Under the pieces are notes generated by a model, which was not told where the DNA came from, did no database searches, and saw only the letters and a program-made list of their open reading frames with translations. A stretch of DNA of 64,000 nucleotides from Pomacea canaliculata. Lineage: Eukaryota; Mollusca; Gastropoda; Architaenioglossa; Ampullariidae. Below, one piece after another: positions 36,901-50,539 of this stretch (the stretch's first letter is position 1; every line of letters begins with the position of its first letter). The DNA is taken from assembly GCF_003073045.1 (NCBI RefSeq), contig NC_037599.1, positions 3,224,001 to 3,288,000 of the forward strand, in the 5' to 3' direction. Made by a program: the position numbers and the translations under genes.

Positions 36901-38409
36901 GGCACCCATTGAAATGCATGCAACTTATGACAAAATCATTTATACTAGTTTCGAGATCGACTAAACATCATGTCAAACGGATTTCGTGAACGACAGAACA
37001 ATGTGTTGGTTTCGTCGATGACTGGTCAAACTGTCTAAACACTTTGTCGAAAATCCGGCGACGTGTCAAGCTGGTTTCGTCAGAAAAGACATTCCAATCT
37101 GGTTTTGTGGAAGATGTTTGCGGTATAAACAACATGTCATTTGTCAACCAGTCGGCAAAGTCTTGCGCGTCACCTAGCTGTTGTCTATGGACAACAAACG
37201 GCTGGTCAAAAAAAAAAGTCTGTTCGCAATTGACCGTCTGGGGCAAGAAGTATCGGGATACTCTCTTAACGGTGCCAATGGCTGCGTGTTATGGATGTCG
37301 GGCGTTGATGTGATGCAATACAGTCTGGGACTCACAGAAGACTCTTACTTGTGAAATCAGCCCTAAGATTCCCTGAGCATGAGAACACTTTACAGTAACA
37401 GTTTATTACACCTGACTCGGACATTTTTCTTTCAACTGCATCTCGATCGCTTTATTTTCAAAGCAATGTCCTGTTTGACCAAGGTTCGAATTTGTTCTTG
37501 TCGGTTTCGTTGACATGTTTGTGATATTCAAAAAGTCAGTATCATTATTACTGTGTCTAAGATTCGATATGAGTTCCTGGCTTTCAAGTCGTCATAAACC
37601 TTGCTGGCTACTCCCTGACTGTGTCGACATAATCAAGATGGCGTAAGGTGGGCGTGGCCTTGTGGCTGAATACATCGATCTATACTTAATAATATTTTCT
37701 TTTAAATGCTCAGATTAATCTCACAATATATTTAGCCATATACATTATGCACAGGGAAATTCATTTCTATGGCGCAAATAGACCAACACAGGAAACTAAG
37801 ACATTTCCCTGGTATTACCTAAAGCGACCTAACTGAAATGAAACCGGGAACTAGTTTACAAGCCACGAAAATTCTATGATTTGTTGCTATGTTGTTGATA
37901 AAATCTCTGTAGTCTTTACATTACAACTTTATACTATTCGCTCGTCAAGCTGTATTGAAAAATTAAAAAAAAAGACTGCCTCTAATCAGTCTAATGGGAT
38001 TACAGAATTTATGTCGACGACAATGGCCGGCGTCTATGTTCCAACGGTACTTCGGCACGGCTTACCAGACATGCCAATTATAAGATTTATTCTTCTTTCT
38101 TTCTTATTTTACACTGCAGAAAACGATTCAATCTGCTAATTTTAAAATCTTCCCCATATTTTTTTTTTCGGCTTTATATTCTTCATTGCAGCAACCATAG
38201 CATGAGCACGGAAACGCCAGTCTGCGCACTGGCAGCCAAGTTTATCTTTCAAAGACAAAGAAAAATTCCCCAACGAACTCTGCGGCACGAATGAATTCTT
38301 CTGCGATGGAATAATCACACAAATAATTATACAATGATGGTATAGGCAAATGAAATTCCAACGCATAACTGGTTAAAGCGTTGACTTTCCTAGGACTGGA
38401 AAATTGTTC
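33977..38409. other. Gene-free stretch between CS2 and the AE2 module
   Basis: AT-rich, with several AATAAA signals that could end CS2 (for example 34686). At 36968-37313 both strands stay open for about 90 codons and the TGGTTTCGT motif recurs. No protein family is recognised. Confidence 0.5.
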
Positions 38410-38538
38410 ACCTACCTTTACGAGACCATCAGATGCAGTAGGGCCTTAACACCAAGTGATTACTAATGTATGCCATTTGGAGAAAGAAATTCGATTGGTC
38501 CACATGCTTGAAACGTCATGCGTTCTTAATATTCATGA
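38410..38538 (-). promoter_or_regulatory. AE2 upstream module: conserved promoter plus candidate non-coding exon donor
   Basis: On the - strand, 38538 to 38493 reads TCATGAATATTAA, 7 bases, TGACGTT, 12 bases, ACCAATC: the same spacing as upstream of AE1 and AE3, with different spacer bases. A donor TAAAG then GTAGGTGAAC follows (intron from 38415). Splicing from here to the acceptor just upstream of the AE2 ATG would span about 7 kb. Confidence 0.65.
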
Positions 38539-40640
38539 ACAGAAAAGTATCTTGCGGGAGCTGCCGCCCCGAGAAAGAGTTAGAGACATTTCATCATAGC
38601 ACAGCTCAGGAAATCTCAAAACATTTACTCTCTGCAAATGCATTCTTGAAAATTCAAAATGAAACGTGCGAAAAAATTTTTGAAAGAAATTTTCTCAGGA
38701 ATCTGTGATTTGTCTGTCGTTCGTGTGTGCAGTAGTTTCTCAAAAATTCCTTTCTTTGGTGTAATTTTCTCGTGAATAAACATGATTCAGTTATAATATT
38801 GATAAATTATTGTTTAATATTTTTATATTTCCTCATGTACATTGTTTAATTTTTTTAATTTCCTTGTAGGTGTATCCCAACATTAGCGTTGTACAATAGG
38901 ATCTACTCTGCGCAGTTGCATGTTGCGTGTCGATATTTATTTGGCCTCAGTTTTTGCAACAATTACTCATCTAGTAAACCAGCCACTTATGATCTATGTC
39001 ACGTTGTCGCTTAGAAATCTAAGAAAATGTGTTTGAATGTTTGGTTCAAATTCAAAGAAAGTAATGCTTCCTGGCGTGTTCTAGCCTCTTATCTGGCCTC
39101 CCAAGTTAAGAATTTGTATACGTTGGCTGTCAGTGCTCAACATTTAGCCTCCAGTGTCAGGGTCATAAATAGTAAATTGCTTCATCATACTACATTAAAG
39201 ATGCTTGTATTTAATTAAATTAGTTTCTTCCTTATTATATATCAATGTATGAGTCGCCTGCTGACGTTAGAAAATATCTCTAGAACATTAAGATTATGTT
39301 ACCGATCGGTTCATGTACACCACCATCCCTGTAGATCACTTTTGCAACAGGTACACTAGATTTACTTTAGCTAATTCGATTTTTAATATTCTACAACTCA
39401 AAACATGTGGTACACTTCCTATAGTTGACTGACTAAATGGCAGCATGTAATTTTTTGTGAATATGCTCGCTTATACTACCAATCCACCAACTCACTCGGG
39501 CCGACCACCAAAGTCCCTTTTCTTCCTTAAAACGCATCAAGGGGAACAATTAGAACAAATCTGAACATCAAGGGAGGTAATGTACAACCGCGCTCTGCCA
39601 CACAAAATGTGCATAAAGTCATATAGTACACACCTTTCACGAAAATCTATATTTAACTAACAGATATGTAATCAACACTAATCTATACACGAACTGCGGA
39701 ATTATATTATGAACATGCACACAAGAGAGAGAGAGAGATGTGCTCAGCTCCAATTAAGTTTAACCACAATATCTCTCAGCTGTACACTCCCAACACAGAT
39801 AGCTCTTAATATGTTCCTTTATTCCAAACGTGCATTTTTCCGACAAGAAAATGCCGTTCAAAGCCGGGATATTTATATTCCCCTCTACCACAAATATGGC
39901 CAGCCTCTCTTGTTCTTGTTCAAACTCTGTCTTTGATGAACAAACTTTAGCTCGCAAAGAGTCTTGGTTTCCTCTGCTATCATTGTTTTGTGACAGTAGT
40001 TGATCAAAACCTCGATCCACAAAATAGAATGAGGCATCATGCATATGTGTGTGTGGATGGGTGTAGGCGCACGCATATGTGTATGTGTGTAGGTCATGCT
40101 CGCGAGCATGTTTATTTATTTGTACACACGGCCTGCGTTATGTTAATGTGAAAAAGAGGCAATTGCATAAACAGATCCAGAAGCTGCACGTAAAGACAAA
40201 AAGAATATGATAAGACAGTCACGCAAGCACAAACACACACACACACATTGCTCTGTAACAAAAATTATCTGCTACCATACACCCCTTCTCTTTCTCCCTC
40301 CCCTCTCCTTTTATATTTTTCTTTCGCTCTTGTACACCCAGCTTATTTGTGCATGTCTTTTTTATGTTGTAGCTGATGGTACCCCTGGTGGTGTTTACGA
40401 TGATGGTGTGAATCAAGAACACTTAGAGTAACAAATAAGTCTTAAATCTGTGTGTGTGTGTGTGAGTGCAGAGGGAGCCTTAGCAGTCCGCGAGGCCCTG
40501 TATTGGCGACAAAAATCTCCTATCACGGGGTCCTTTCGTATCTCCTATCGCCCAGTTGCCACCCCCAAAGGCCACCTGATCTGCTATGTGCGTGCATTTT
40601 TTTAAATTTCTTTCTTATTTTAACCACTTTGCAAGGTTTG
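38539..40640. other. Intergenic stretch upstream of CS3
   Basis: No gene is recognised. It holds two CATCAAGGGG/CATCAAGGGAGGTAA motifs (39535 and 39566), a GA repeat (39723) and a CA repeat (40231). Confidence 0.55.
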
Positions 40641-40644
40641 AGTG

Positions 40645-40862
40645 TATTTTTAACAGGAAGGACGCCGCCGAGCAGAGAAAAGAGAACTGATCGATGACGA
40701 ACATGAAAGAGTGGTCCGGCCGCCTCATGCAAGATCTGCTCAACAACACGCACGACCGTCACAGGCAGCCTACCCTGGTCGCTGCAGTAAATCGACGGGT
40801 CTCCCCATGCCCAGAAATTAGCAGCGGTGGACCAGCACCACTGGCAGACCAGCGTATCTGGT
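40645..40862 (+). mobile_element. LINE C-terminal fragment just upstream of CS3
   Basis: One frame reads NMKEWSGRLMQDLLNNTHDR, which resembles the KEWTG.S..DLL...DR ending of the ORFs of some invertebrate non-LTR elements. Flanking frames are broken. It ends about 280 bp before the CS3 start codon. Confidence 0.4.
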
Positions 40863-41141
40863 GATGAACTAATAAACCAGTCAAGAGATGTTTTCAGGCC
40901 ATTTTTACGCTTCTAGGGGAGACAACAAAAATAATGTAAATAAACATAAGTTGCTTCCCTTTGAATTGCTGGATAGGACATGGAAAAAAGCTAAGAGAGA
41001 GGAATCAAAGGGAATAAAAGACAAGAAGACTTAGTGGAAAAGCTAACGTTATCGTAACCATTCCTTTCTCGAAAGTAAATGTTTTACGAGTTGGCCTCCC
41101 GAGAACTGCCCTTTTGACAGACTTGTCTTTCGTTTGCGGAA

Positions 41142-42747
41142 ATGGCGATGGCGAACACGGATCCAGACTACGGTAAACTATTATAGGCTCCATCACATCG
41201 AATGTTTTTTTATTTAAAAACTTGTATTATACTTGGATAGAGATCACAATCAAATATATGCACCTTTATATTAAGTGGTGATAATATATATTCCTACAAT
41301 TATTGGTGAGCAAAGCGGTACAGTCGAGATACAGCAAAGTGAAAGTGAAAGCATCACGGCGCCTAATCGCTGAGCGTTGCTTGTTGGCAGAGACAGGTAC
41401 CCCAACATGAACGCACGCACTCAACTAGAGCAAAACATAATCCACACACAAGCCTAAACCTTAATTCTAGCCCTAAAACAAATTATAATCCTAATCCAAT
41501 GTTTATAATCCTAATTCTAGCCCCTTTTCTGGTATGTAAAAGTTTCATGGTTTTATGGGCACACGTAAAGTTGCATTCAGGCAGCATTTACTGTTTTATT
41601 GACTGTTAAACGCAAGAAAATCTAAAAACTTGGAACTGTTTAACCCGGCGACTCATAAATGAATACTGAAATAGAGAATTAAAGAAGGATGTGGGAAACC
41701 CTGCATGTCCAGTGTTTGAAGAAGTCTTCCCAAACCTTATATCAAATGTAAGCATTTACGAACCACCTATATACACTATCCAAAATCATATTCTGTGAGT
41801 AAATAAAGCAACACTCCACTTAGTCATGATCTCATGCAGAGGTAAGGTCAAAATGACTGGACATCACATTATTATATGTGTTAACAGCTATAGCACTATG
41901 ATGATGTACATACAATCATACAAAAATTATATAGAGACTTAATTAATATTGTTAAGTTATGAATATATATGTATCTAGTTTTTGCTGTTCATATCAATAT
42001 TTCAGTCTTGAATGATCGGACTAAGCCAGGATTCATACGTGTGCGTGTTGAAATTCCAAACCTCAAAGCCAAAAGTAGGGGATTTAAAAAAATAATTGGT
42101 GGGAGAAAAGACCAGGCCCAAAATGCATCTATTACTTGTGATTTTGAAGAAAGGTGAATATTTTTATTTTTATTTCTGAAATGAATTGCAATCAATAAAT
42201 ATTATGCTATCAACTTACTGGATTATTTTTATTATAATTATTGAGCTTAAAAATCATACAGGCATAAAATATTTTTTTTTTTAGTGAATCATTTGGTTAT
42301 TGTTTTTATTTACAAAAACCAGACTAAGAAGCAATGCAGTATATAACTATTACTCATTTGATTCTAAAAGCTTATAGAAACATTTTATTTTCAAATTTTA
42401 TCACAAATTTGTTTTTCTGTTTATAAAAAGATTATTTTTACAGGTCATTCTCTCTGACTGTTACTGGAAATGAAAAACTTGCTGGTAAAATGTGGACACT
42501 GGCAAAACAGAATCTTGTGTTTGCCATCAACAAAGATAGCAGTCACTGGGAGGTAAGAGGTTTTTCTAAGTCATATTAAGAAAAATGTGAACAGCTTAGT
42601 TTACTTTGCTTGGCTCAATCTCCTAAATTTCTGTCTCTTTCTTTTTAGATTGAGGATGGGTTTGTAAACATCTTCCTGAAGAAAGGAAGCAATGATGACA
42701 ACTGGGAACCCTACTTGCGCAATATGCAGTTGGAGATGAATGAATAG
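41142..42747 (+). CDS. Small CS-domain protein, copy 3 (CS3), 128 aa, 4 exons
   Basis: Exons 41142-41172, 42006-42153, 42444-42552 and 42649-42747 (TAG) have the same phase plan as CS1 and CS2. Blocks: GFIRVRVEIPNLKAK, FEERSFSLTVTGNEKLAGK, SHWEIEDGFVNIFLKK and DDNWEPYL. Trp95 is present. There are two in-frame ATGs six bases apart (41142 and 41148), and either could initiate. It is closer to CS1 than to CS2 (PDY leader, FEERSF, IIGGR). A reverse AAAGGGAAGCAAC motif lies about 190 bp upstream. It converges on AE3. Confidence 0.88.
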
Positions 42748-44727
42748 ATTACAATTTTATAACTGTCAGTCAGGAAATTATTATCAGGTCCTGTTTAAAA
42801 GGCTACTTGATGTACAATGAAGGTAAAGGACCTCATAGGCTAGTGACCAAAGAAACCATGAACTGTAAGTGGTTCGCCACATCTCCATAGTATATTGCAT
42901 GATACAGGCAAAACTCAATCCTTTACTTTCATTGCTGTTTACCTTCTCATACTAAGCTGTCACAGGCCTCGGCTGGCCCTTGCTTAAGGCTAAATTGTCT
43001 TCCCTGATCAGTTTAACTGTTAATGTCAAACCAGTGAAATCAAATTATGCACATGATTGCTAACAAACTTGCGCTTATGAAACTTAAATGTTTTACAGTT
43101 TTGAGACCCAGATATTTGATAACATTTTGTGTCTATACCACAGATTTTTCTTTTTTTGGACAATGATCTATGCCATGAACAAAGTTTTTATCTCTGACAT
43201 ATATAGTCTTTTATTAAGTCAGATAATAGTGCCATAGGTCATGTGTTAGGATAGTTTAGTGAGGGGATATTTCAGCAACATTTTTATTTGCATTTATGTA
43301 TTGAATCAAAAATAGGGACACTTCTTATTCACAATTTTCAGCCTTCATTTATATCATATTTAATTTATCATATTAGGAATGCTCTTGAATGCTGGTTTCA
43401 GCAGCTCTTTTCATTGAAAATAGAGTAAATTGAAAATCAGTATGCACATTGAGAGGTGATATCATGTTTGTATGACCTGTCACCATTGTGTTATTTTTAT
43501 TAACATGGATGCATTTACTAACTGGTTTAGAATTCCTTATCTTGTGATGAAATTGTGTGTGGTCATACAGACTATGTTGTATAGTTTGAGCCTTTTTTAG
43601 CAATATAAATGTGCCATAGGCAGCTGATTATTTGTTTTGTGCTGCCTTTTATATTTAAATCATTTGATTTATATGACTGAGAAATTAATGCTTATGTTCT
43701 TGCTTTAGGCATTTGTTGTTGAAAAAAACACATTTAATCTGAATCTGATTGAGTTTCATATCAGAAACTTTCCAGCACAAACATTAAAGATCTACATCAT
43801 TACCTTAAAATATTACTGATCGATAAATTAAATTGCTATTCTCAATGTACACAACTTGGTGAACACAATAGCACAGCAAAAATTAAAGAACAACATAATT
43901 TTATGCCAAGTGATATTATTATGCAATCATGGGCAACCTTAAAAAAAGTTGAAATAAAAGCTACAGTTTGACCTCGGTCGCAAATGTTGTTTGTCAATCA
44001 TTGCTCTCCATATGGTTTTGTGCTAAACTGAATACAGATTTAATATTATATTCACTTAAATAAGGATGAATATAATGGACTTAATCATGCATATGCTACT
44101 TTTTTAAACACAACCTCAAGATTTGTCTGCATACTGACCACTATTGCATTAACAGGCAGTGACCAAACATGTCAACTATAGCCAATAGTTGGAACCAGTG
44201 AAGTCATCAATAAACAATCATGGTGTTAGTTGCTAGTTCTTTTGCTATTTTGCTAATCAAAGGGTGAATTCTTAATATATATGCAGTCTCCTTCTCTTGT
44301 TCTCTCGCACTCCTTACTCGTAAATTCTGTGTGTATGTGTGTGTCATCAAAGTTGTATTTAACACATTTTCACAACCAGAACATCTTACTGCAGTAACGT
44401 AACACAACCACACAATTTCTATCCATAACAATAACAACAGCAAGCAGATTGACAACCAAACCAAACCTTTGCTGTCTTGACAATGCGGCAATTTTACAAA
44501 GAACACTGGTATCACAGTTTTCACTGGGGTATTTTAACATGTCCCTACTTCTCCTTATACTGACAGCTCCCAAGGATAAATGGATCACATTCTTCCTGTA
44601 CTTATATGGGAAGGACAATCGTTATTCAGAACAAGATGAGCATTCTGCCAGAAGCCTTCGGGAAGTGGACACTCACATTTTCTTTGCACGAGTACTGGGA
44701 AGGAGACATGTCTTTCTTCAGAGGACA
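42748..44727. other. Intergenic stretch between convergent CS3 and AE3
   Basis: Presumed 3' UTRs of both genes; AT-rich, with no recognised gene or repeat family. Confidence 0.6.
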
Positions 44728-47520
44728 CTACAACCCATTCTCAGTGGCTTCTAGCGGTGGTGATTGTGACAAATCCTCATCCGCCTGGGTTTCTAGGAGC
44801 GGCAGTTGGGACTGCTTCAAAAGCACGTTCTGCTCGATGCCGAAGCGGCACCTGCATTTTCCTTTTGTGATGAAAACGGGTCTGCCAGCCTTGTCTTTGG
44901 TGAAGCCTTTGTCCGGAGTGAGGAAGGCCGTGACATCCCGCTGGACGGCGTCTACAAAATCGTGTTGCTTGGTCTCGTAGACCACGATGACTTTGCCTTG
45001 AAAGGTGGTCTTGGTGGTGAACTCGCCATCAAACTCGTCTTCCTGAAAACAGAAACAATTTCTTCAATAATAGTTGCACGGACACATGCCACCGCAACTT
45101 TTTCATGGCCGAGTTAATCATGTCAGCAGCGTGTGCAATATCTCCTGTATTATGTTGAAGTACCACCTTCACGTCAGCTGTTCCTTCAGGATTTTCATGG
45201 CGTCTGTCAAAAAGTGAAAAATTCATCTGGCTTCACTTTCCAAACGCCATGTTCCAGACATGGAGGTACTGATGGTTTGTTGATTGTGGTGGTGGGGAAC
45301 AACTTATAAATAAAGATGATACGTGTCCCGAGTTTGTAAACTTGGATGTGGCATGTTATGCTTCGTGCGTCAAATGTATGCAAAGATAATTCTTCCTTAT
45401 CTTACAGTATAAAAGTGGTCTAACTTTTCAGTTACATACCTTGATAACGAGCTCGGCGGTGGTCACGTGACCCGAGGGCACTTCGATTTCGTTGTCAACT
45501 GTCCACGTCAGCTCCTGCTCGAACGTCTCGTTCACACCTTTCTCCATGGACATCTCGCCATGGAAACCAGCGTTCGCTTCGATCACAGGGTTGGGAGGTG
45601 TTAGCTACAAAGCACAAGAAATTGTTCCAAACTGCAGACATTTGTACATTTATATGATCCGGTATTCTGGACAAAGCTGCATTGCTATTAGGTCGTCTGT
45701 ATCACATTTTCCACACATAAAAGTACCCATAAATTTCAGCAATTTTTCTGTCTAGAATACATAAAAAATTAACGTTCGTGCATCAGACCATGGATTAATA
45801 AACTGTCTAAACTTTGCACCGCGTATTTCAGACCTCAAATTATTCATTATTTAACGAACCGCACGGGTTTCAATTCAAACGCCACACAATTCACTAAAAA
45901 AAAAAAAGAGTTTGAAAAATCCCAGCATTTACATTACAGACTTCTCCACATTTACATTACAGACTTCTCCACATTTACATTACAGACTTTTCCAAAGATG
46001 ACAGAAGTCTTTAATGATGATGATGATGGGTGTAGCTTCCGGTATGGGTGGTGCATGAGCCTATTGTGTCCTGACCTGATCATGGATGGACCTTAATGAC
46101 AATCCTCATCTCTATTAAGCTGATTTTCTTCTTAATCATCATCATCATCATCATCATCATCCAATCAGTCAGTCAATTATCAACATAAAGCCTCCCATTA
46201 ACCACCCAGATAGCACCAATCAAGTTTCTGCATATAATTATTATCCCAGGGCCAAGCGAGCACCATACCTTGACCTCAAGGCTGGCGCCAATGGTGTAGG
46301 TCCTGTTGAGCACGATGTTGCACGTGGACCTGGTGCTGCGCGTGGTGCTCAGCCTGTAGGTCTGCGGTTTGGGGTGTCGTTGCTGAAGTTGGCGGTAAAT
46401 AGCACGTGCGCCGTGGGTTTGGGTGGACGGCTCGGGTTCGAGTACTTAGTCTTCCCGTGCGTTACAAACATCCTGCACAAAAGCCACCACAGAAGAGAAC
46501 TAAAGAGCTGTTAATCTTCAGAAACACGTTTATTATACAATGGTCCTCACAGTTAAACTTTTGATATGGAGTCAACTTTTTATTTTAATTTTTTAAGGCT
46601 CCACCCAAGCGCAGTATTTTTCTTTCAAATGACTGGCTTTTGAAATAAATTTAAAAATTTGTGAAATATGTTTAAGTCTGGAATTTTGTTCTTGAACTTC
46701 TGAACCGGGCAGAAGTATAAAACCTCCAAAATGCCGTAAAGTCTTATTGTATTGCAGTGGTTTGCTCAGCAAGTTGACCAATGTTACAATGTTCAGAACT
46801 TTTGTTTCAACTTCGCCAACGTTGACGGCGTTCGTCCGATTTAAAGAATCTTAACAAAGCCCTTGATTCCAAACAAATCACAAGTGGACATGTACAGAAA
46901 TCTGTGAAATCATGTTGGAACATGGATATGCTTACATCATAAGGCTACATCCAATGAGAGAACTGGAAGAATGTTTTTATGGGCCAATGTGTCATCAAGG
47001 ATTTGACCTTTTGTACACATGTAAGAATGTTGATGTTTAAAGTGTTGTATCTCGCAAAAAGAATGGGGTTATTCGGGGAATTAGTGTCTTGTGGTGAACC
47101 TAATAAAATAATTATTTTTAAGGTATGCAGCTGGGGGGTCTTCAAGATTATAACACTGGCTAATCGTATGGTTGAAGCTGGCTATAGTGCATGACAGTTT
47201 ACACAGAGATACAGCATCATTAAAATGCCATCGCACCCGTGCCGCAGATCCTTTGAACACAAACAATTTTGTTGTACCAGATGAAAACAGATTCTAGACG
47301 ATATAAGATTGTGAAAAGAGAAGCTATCTTTCTCACATTATTTCAATACTGAGCTCGCTTGTTAAACTGACTGTAAGGTTAATTATCTGAGAACTCACTT
47401 GTTCCATTTGATGATGGGGTTTTCTAGGTCTGCCTTCTTCCTGCCCGGCGCATCCAGCATTTTCTCCGCTGACCTCTTCGCCAGCTCCTCGATGTCGATA
47501 GGTTCTTCTATAGTTCCCAT
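44728..47520 (-). pseudogene. Aerolysin-like copy 3 (AE3), probably broken
   Basis: A third member of the AE family with the same four-block layout as AE1 and AE2 (blocks near 47.40-47.52, 46.27-46.47, 45.44-45.60 and 44.73-45.04 kb), a start codon at the matching place, sound splice borders, and the family motifs including FEQELTWTVDNEI and CRCRFGIEQNVLL. Compared with its sisters it shows about one apparent break, so it is either a young pseudogene or an assembly error. Its last block is longer than in the sisters. Its upstream module (50.54-50.68 kb) is fully preserved, which argues for recent loss, if loss it is. Confidence 0.6.
45927..45995. repeat. 23-bp minisatellite, 3 units
   Basis: Three near-identical units of ATTTACATTACAGACTTC plus TCCAC, the last with one change. 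It lies between AE3 blocks; a (CAT)n microsatellite follows near 46138-46161. Confidence 0.92.
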
Positions 47521-50500
47521 CACTACAGTGGCGACACCTAGTGGGCGTTCACTATGTCGATGAATCATTAAACAGAGTTATAGAATTTTCTCATTTTCAC
47601 ACAGATAAATTGCTCCATATTCATATATTTAACATACGCCTGAAGCTGCAAGCGCGGGAGAGTGAGGAGTAAAGTTTCGGAAACAGGGTAATTAAGTGCA
47701 GTGCTCTTTGTGGGGCGAACTTAAAATAGTGCGAGTGTAGGTCTGAGTGCCATTGCTGCTTGTTCAGTAAGTGGCGGCCATTAATCATCAAGTAAAATTC
47801 CGAGTTTAATGTCACTTGGCAGTTAAACGAATTCTTTTTCTTTCATTTTGACAACATGCATATAAACTTAGGTGAAGAAGTAATTGCGGTACGCTAAAAT
47901 ATCTAATTGCTATTTCAGTGCACAATAAATCATATAGCATTAAACTGCAGATATTTATATAACAATTGTTTTTATAGTCAGCATGTGTGTACTTTTTAAT
48001 TTACAATTTTTAGGACGTCTCAAATTGTTTCAATGTTACAAATTTGTCTGCACCTCTTTTTGTGGCGTACATCCAAACAAAATTTCTGACAGCTAATAGA
48101 CAAGATAAAGAAGTAAACTACTAATAACATGCTCTATTAATGTCAGTATAACTAGTAATTATGTAGGTTGCAATAGCTAGCACTAGTGGTGCAGCTGCTG
48201 GTTATGAAAATAAAATGCCATGTATATTTGTGGTCGTAAGGAACTTGAAATGGTTCGCCATGTGAAGGTGGACACAACTCTCACTGTCTTTCTGCTGCCT
48301 TTGGCCTTCTCTCTGATAAATCAGGTACACATATGCCAGGAGCGGGGAGCCATAAATAAATAAGTTTTCCAGACACAGACCCAGGTGAACCTCCAGCCTG
48401 CGACCGTCGATCGCACCAGACCCTACCTTCTTCCCAAGATGAACTTGTAAGTCCGTTCAAGGTAAACAATTGCAGAAATATTTATTCCCAGCAACGCATA
48501 CCTTGAAGTGTAGAGTATAGAGAAAAGCAATGCCTTGTAGTGATGAAAAGGTACGGTGGCATTTTTCCTCTAGTAACCCTTTCTAGACTTCCTCCAACTC
48601 GGGACTTAAGTACGGTCATGAACTTATTTTAAATCACTGAACTGAGCTCAGCGCAAACTACAGTGAATAGCCCTCCTCCGTTCTCGAGTTACATGCATAC
48701 AAAAGTTTCCATGGACAGAGATAGGTCATATTGATATAGATTGTCACTATTACACATACATAGTCCCAGTTGTCCAATTGGCTGAAGCCTTTGCAATATC
48801 ATCGTATTCATTTCTGATGTCTTTGACCTCCTTCTGTCCATGGTGATTTCTTTTTTTTTTTTCTTTGTTTCTTTTTTTGCGTTTATCTCAAGAACGGAAG
48901 GGAATTTAGGACTTAGCATCTTGTTCTGAGCTCTTCACAGTCACTAGAAGAAAGTGTTGCACTGTAGTAAGACTGAAATAATAAAAAATATCCCACCTTG
49001 ATGTATAGGTTATGAGATTAATTATTACCATTATGCGACCGGTTTTCTTGAAAAAAAAAAACATGCGCGATGGCATTGTAACTTAATGTGTATGTGTGTG
49101 TGGGTGATGAAGAAGGGGCAGGGGAAATTTAAAAGAAGCAAACAAGTATCACCTCACAGTACGAAATGAATAAGTGCACTCCGAGTACATAGCAGACAGC
49201 CTGAGGCTGGTTGACACAGTGTTTAATGGGAATGTGTCTGATATCAACTAAAGTCACTTTTAAATGGCGTTCACAGGAATGTTTCCGCGATGACTTTACT
49301 ACAAGTTTAAAGATCATTTCCGGGCGAACTGTGTAGCACTTCCATTGTAGCTTTATGTTTGACATGTTGACATGGAGGCACCACCTACCACTGCATCTAC
49401 TCTTTTTAAAAACAGATCGAGGACTGGATGCTGATCACGAACAAATCTATGAAATATCGCACATCTTGAATGTGCAAATAGTCACATAACAACTATATAT
49501 TTGCTCCATCTGACTCTCACTTTGTAGTCGACTGCACATAAGATAGGGAGGCACATGCATTCACAGTAATTTTACAATACTAAAATTATATTTATCTATT
49601 ATGTATCTTTTACATATATCCTTCCAAAAAATGGATAAAACATTGTGATAACATCTGTACGGCTATGTCACAAGTTTTATTATCAATATGGCGACGAACA
49701 CTGTCTGAATGAAATTATGCAAACATTTGTCAGTCAGCAAGCAGTTGACAGCTGTCTTTTTTCTACGTTCGGTACGGTATGGCACTTTTGCCAAAATTAA
49801 CGGAATGTGTCTGTTCAATGCACACATATTTGCTGAAGGAAATAGCTACAGGGCATCCACACAATATTCCACTGTTTGCTAGCAGAAATAAACTGGTGGC
49901 TGGTGAACATGTCAGGCTTGTCCGGACATGTCGGCCGCAGGAACATTCCTCGATGTGCAGATGACTAATACATCAGTTGCTCCTTTTCATAAAATGTGCA
50001 AGTCACTTTTCTCCGAGAATTACCCGGACATACGTGTATGCTTTTATTTTCTTGAACTTTTGACTCTAAAAATTTTTCACTTAGCGATGTAAATCTCCTA
50101 AAAAATGAATGGGAGCCGCCCTGCAAGGAAAATCAAGTAGAGTGCAGCTGTGCAGTTGACTTCCTTGAGGCAGTTAAACAATGATAAAGTCAATTCCTCC
50201 GGATCACACACATGCAACTGGCTGTCTTTGTTAGCTTTTCACAAGAAACATTTAGGATTCTTGGATTTTTTGCGGTGGGTGCGGGGTCAGCATTTGTTTC
50301 TAGTTCTTGACAGCTACCACCAGCAACACCCTTCTTCCTCAGCCTGCTATTGTCGCAGACAAAGGTTTTGGCTTTGGTTCCAATCGTCCATGACATCTTC
50401 CTCAGAACAATGATTAGAGTTTTTCTTTTTTAAATGCATTTTCGGTATGTTTGTTGTGCTGCTTGCAAATATCTCGTCATCACAGATTAGAAATAGTTGT

Positions 50501-50539
50501 AAACCTGTAGCGAAAGTGAGTCCATAAAGAGGAAAATTC
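47521..50539. other. Presumed first intron of AE3
   Basis: Lies between the AE3 start codon and its upstream module. No coding region or repeat family is recognised. Confidence 0.5.

Noticed and set aside
44606-45117. + strand open frames of 103-124 codons
   Set aside because: Antisense shadow of the last AE3 block.
45927-46161. Possible CRISPR-like array near 46 kb
   Set aside because: The 23-bp units are directly adjacent without spacers: an ordinary minisatellite followed by a (CAT)n repeat.
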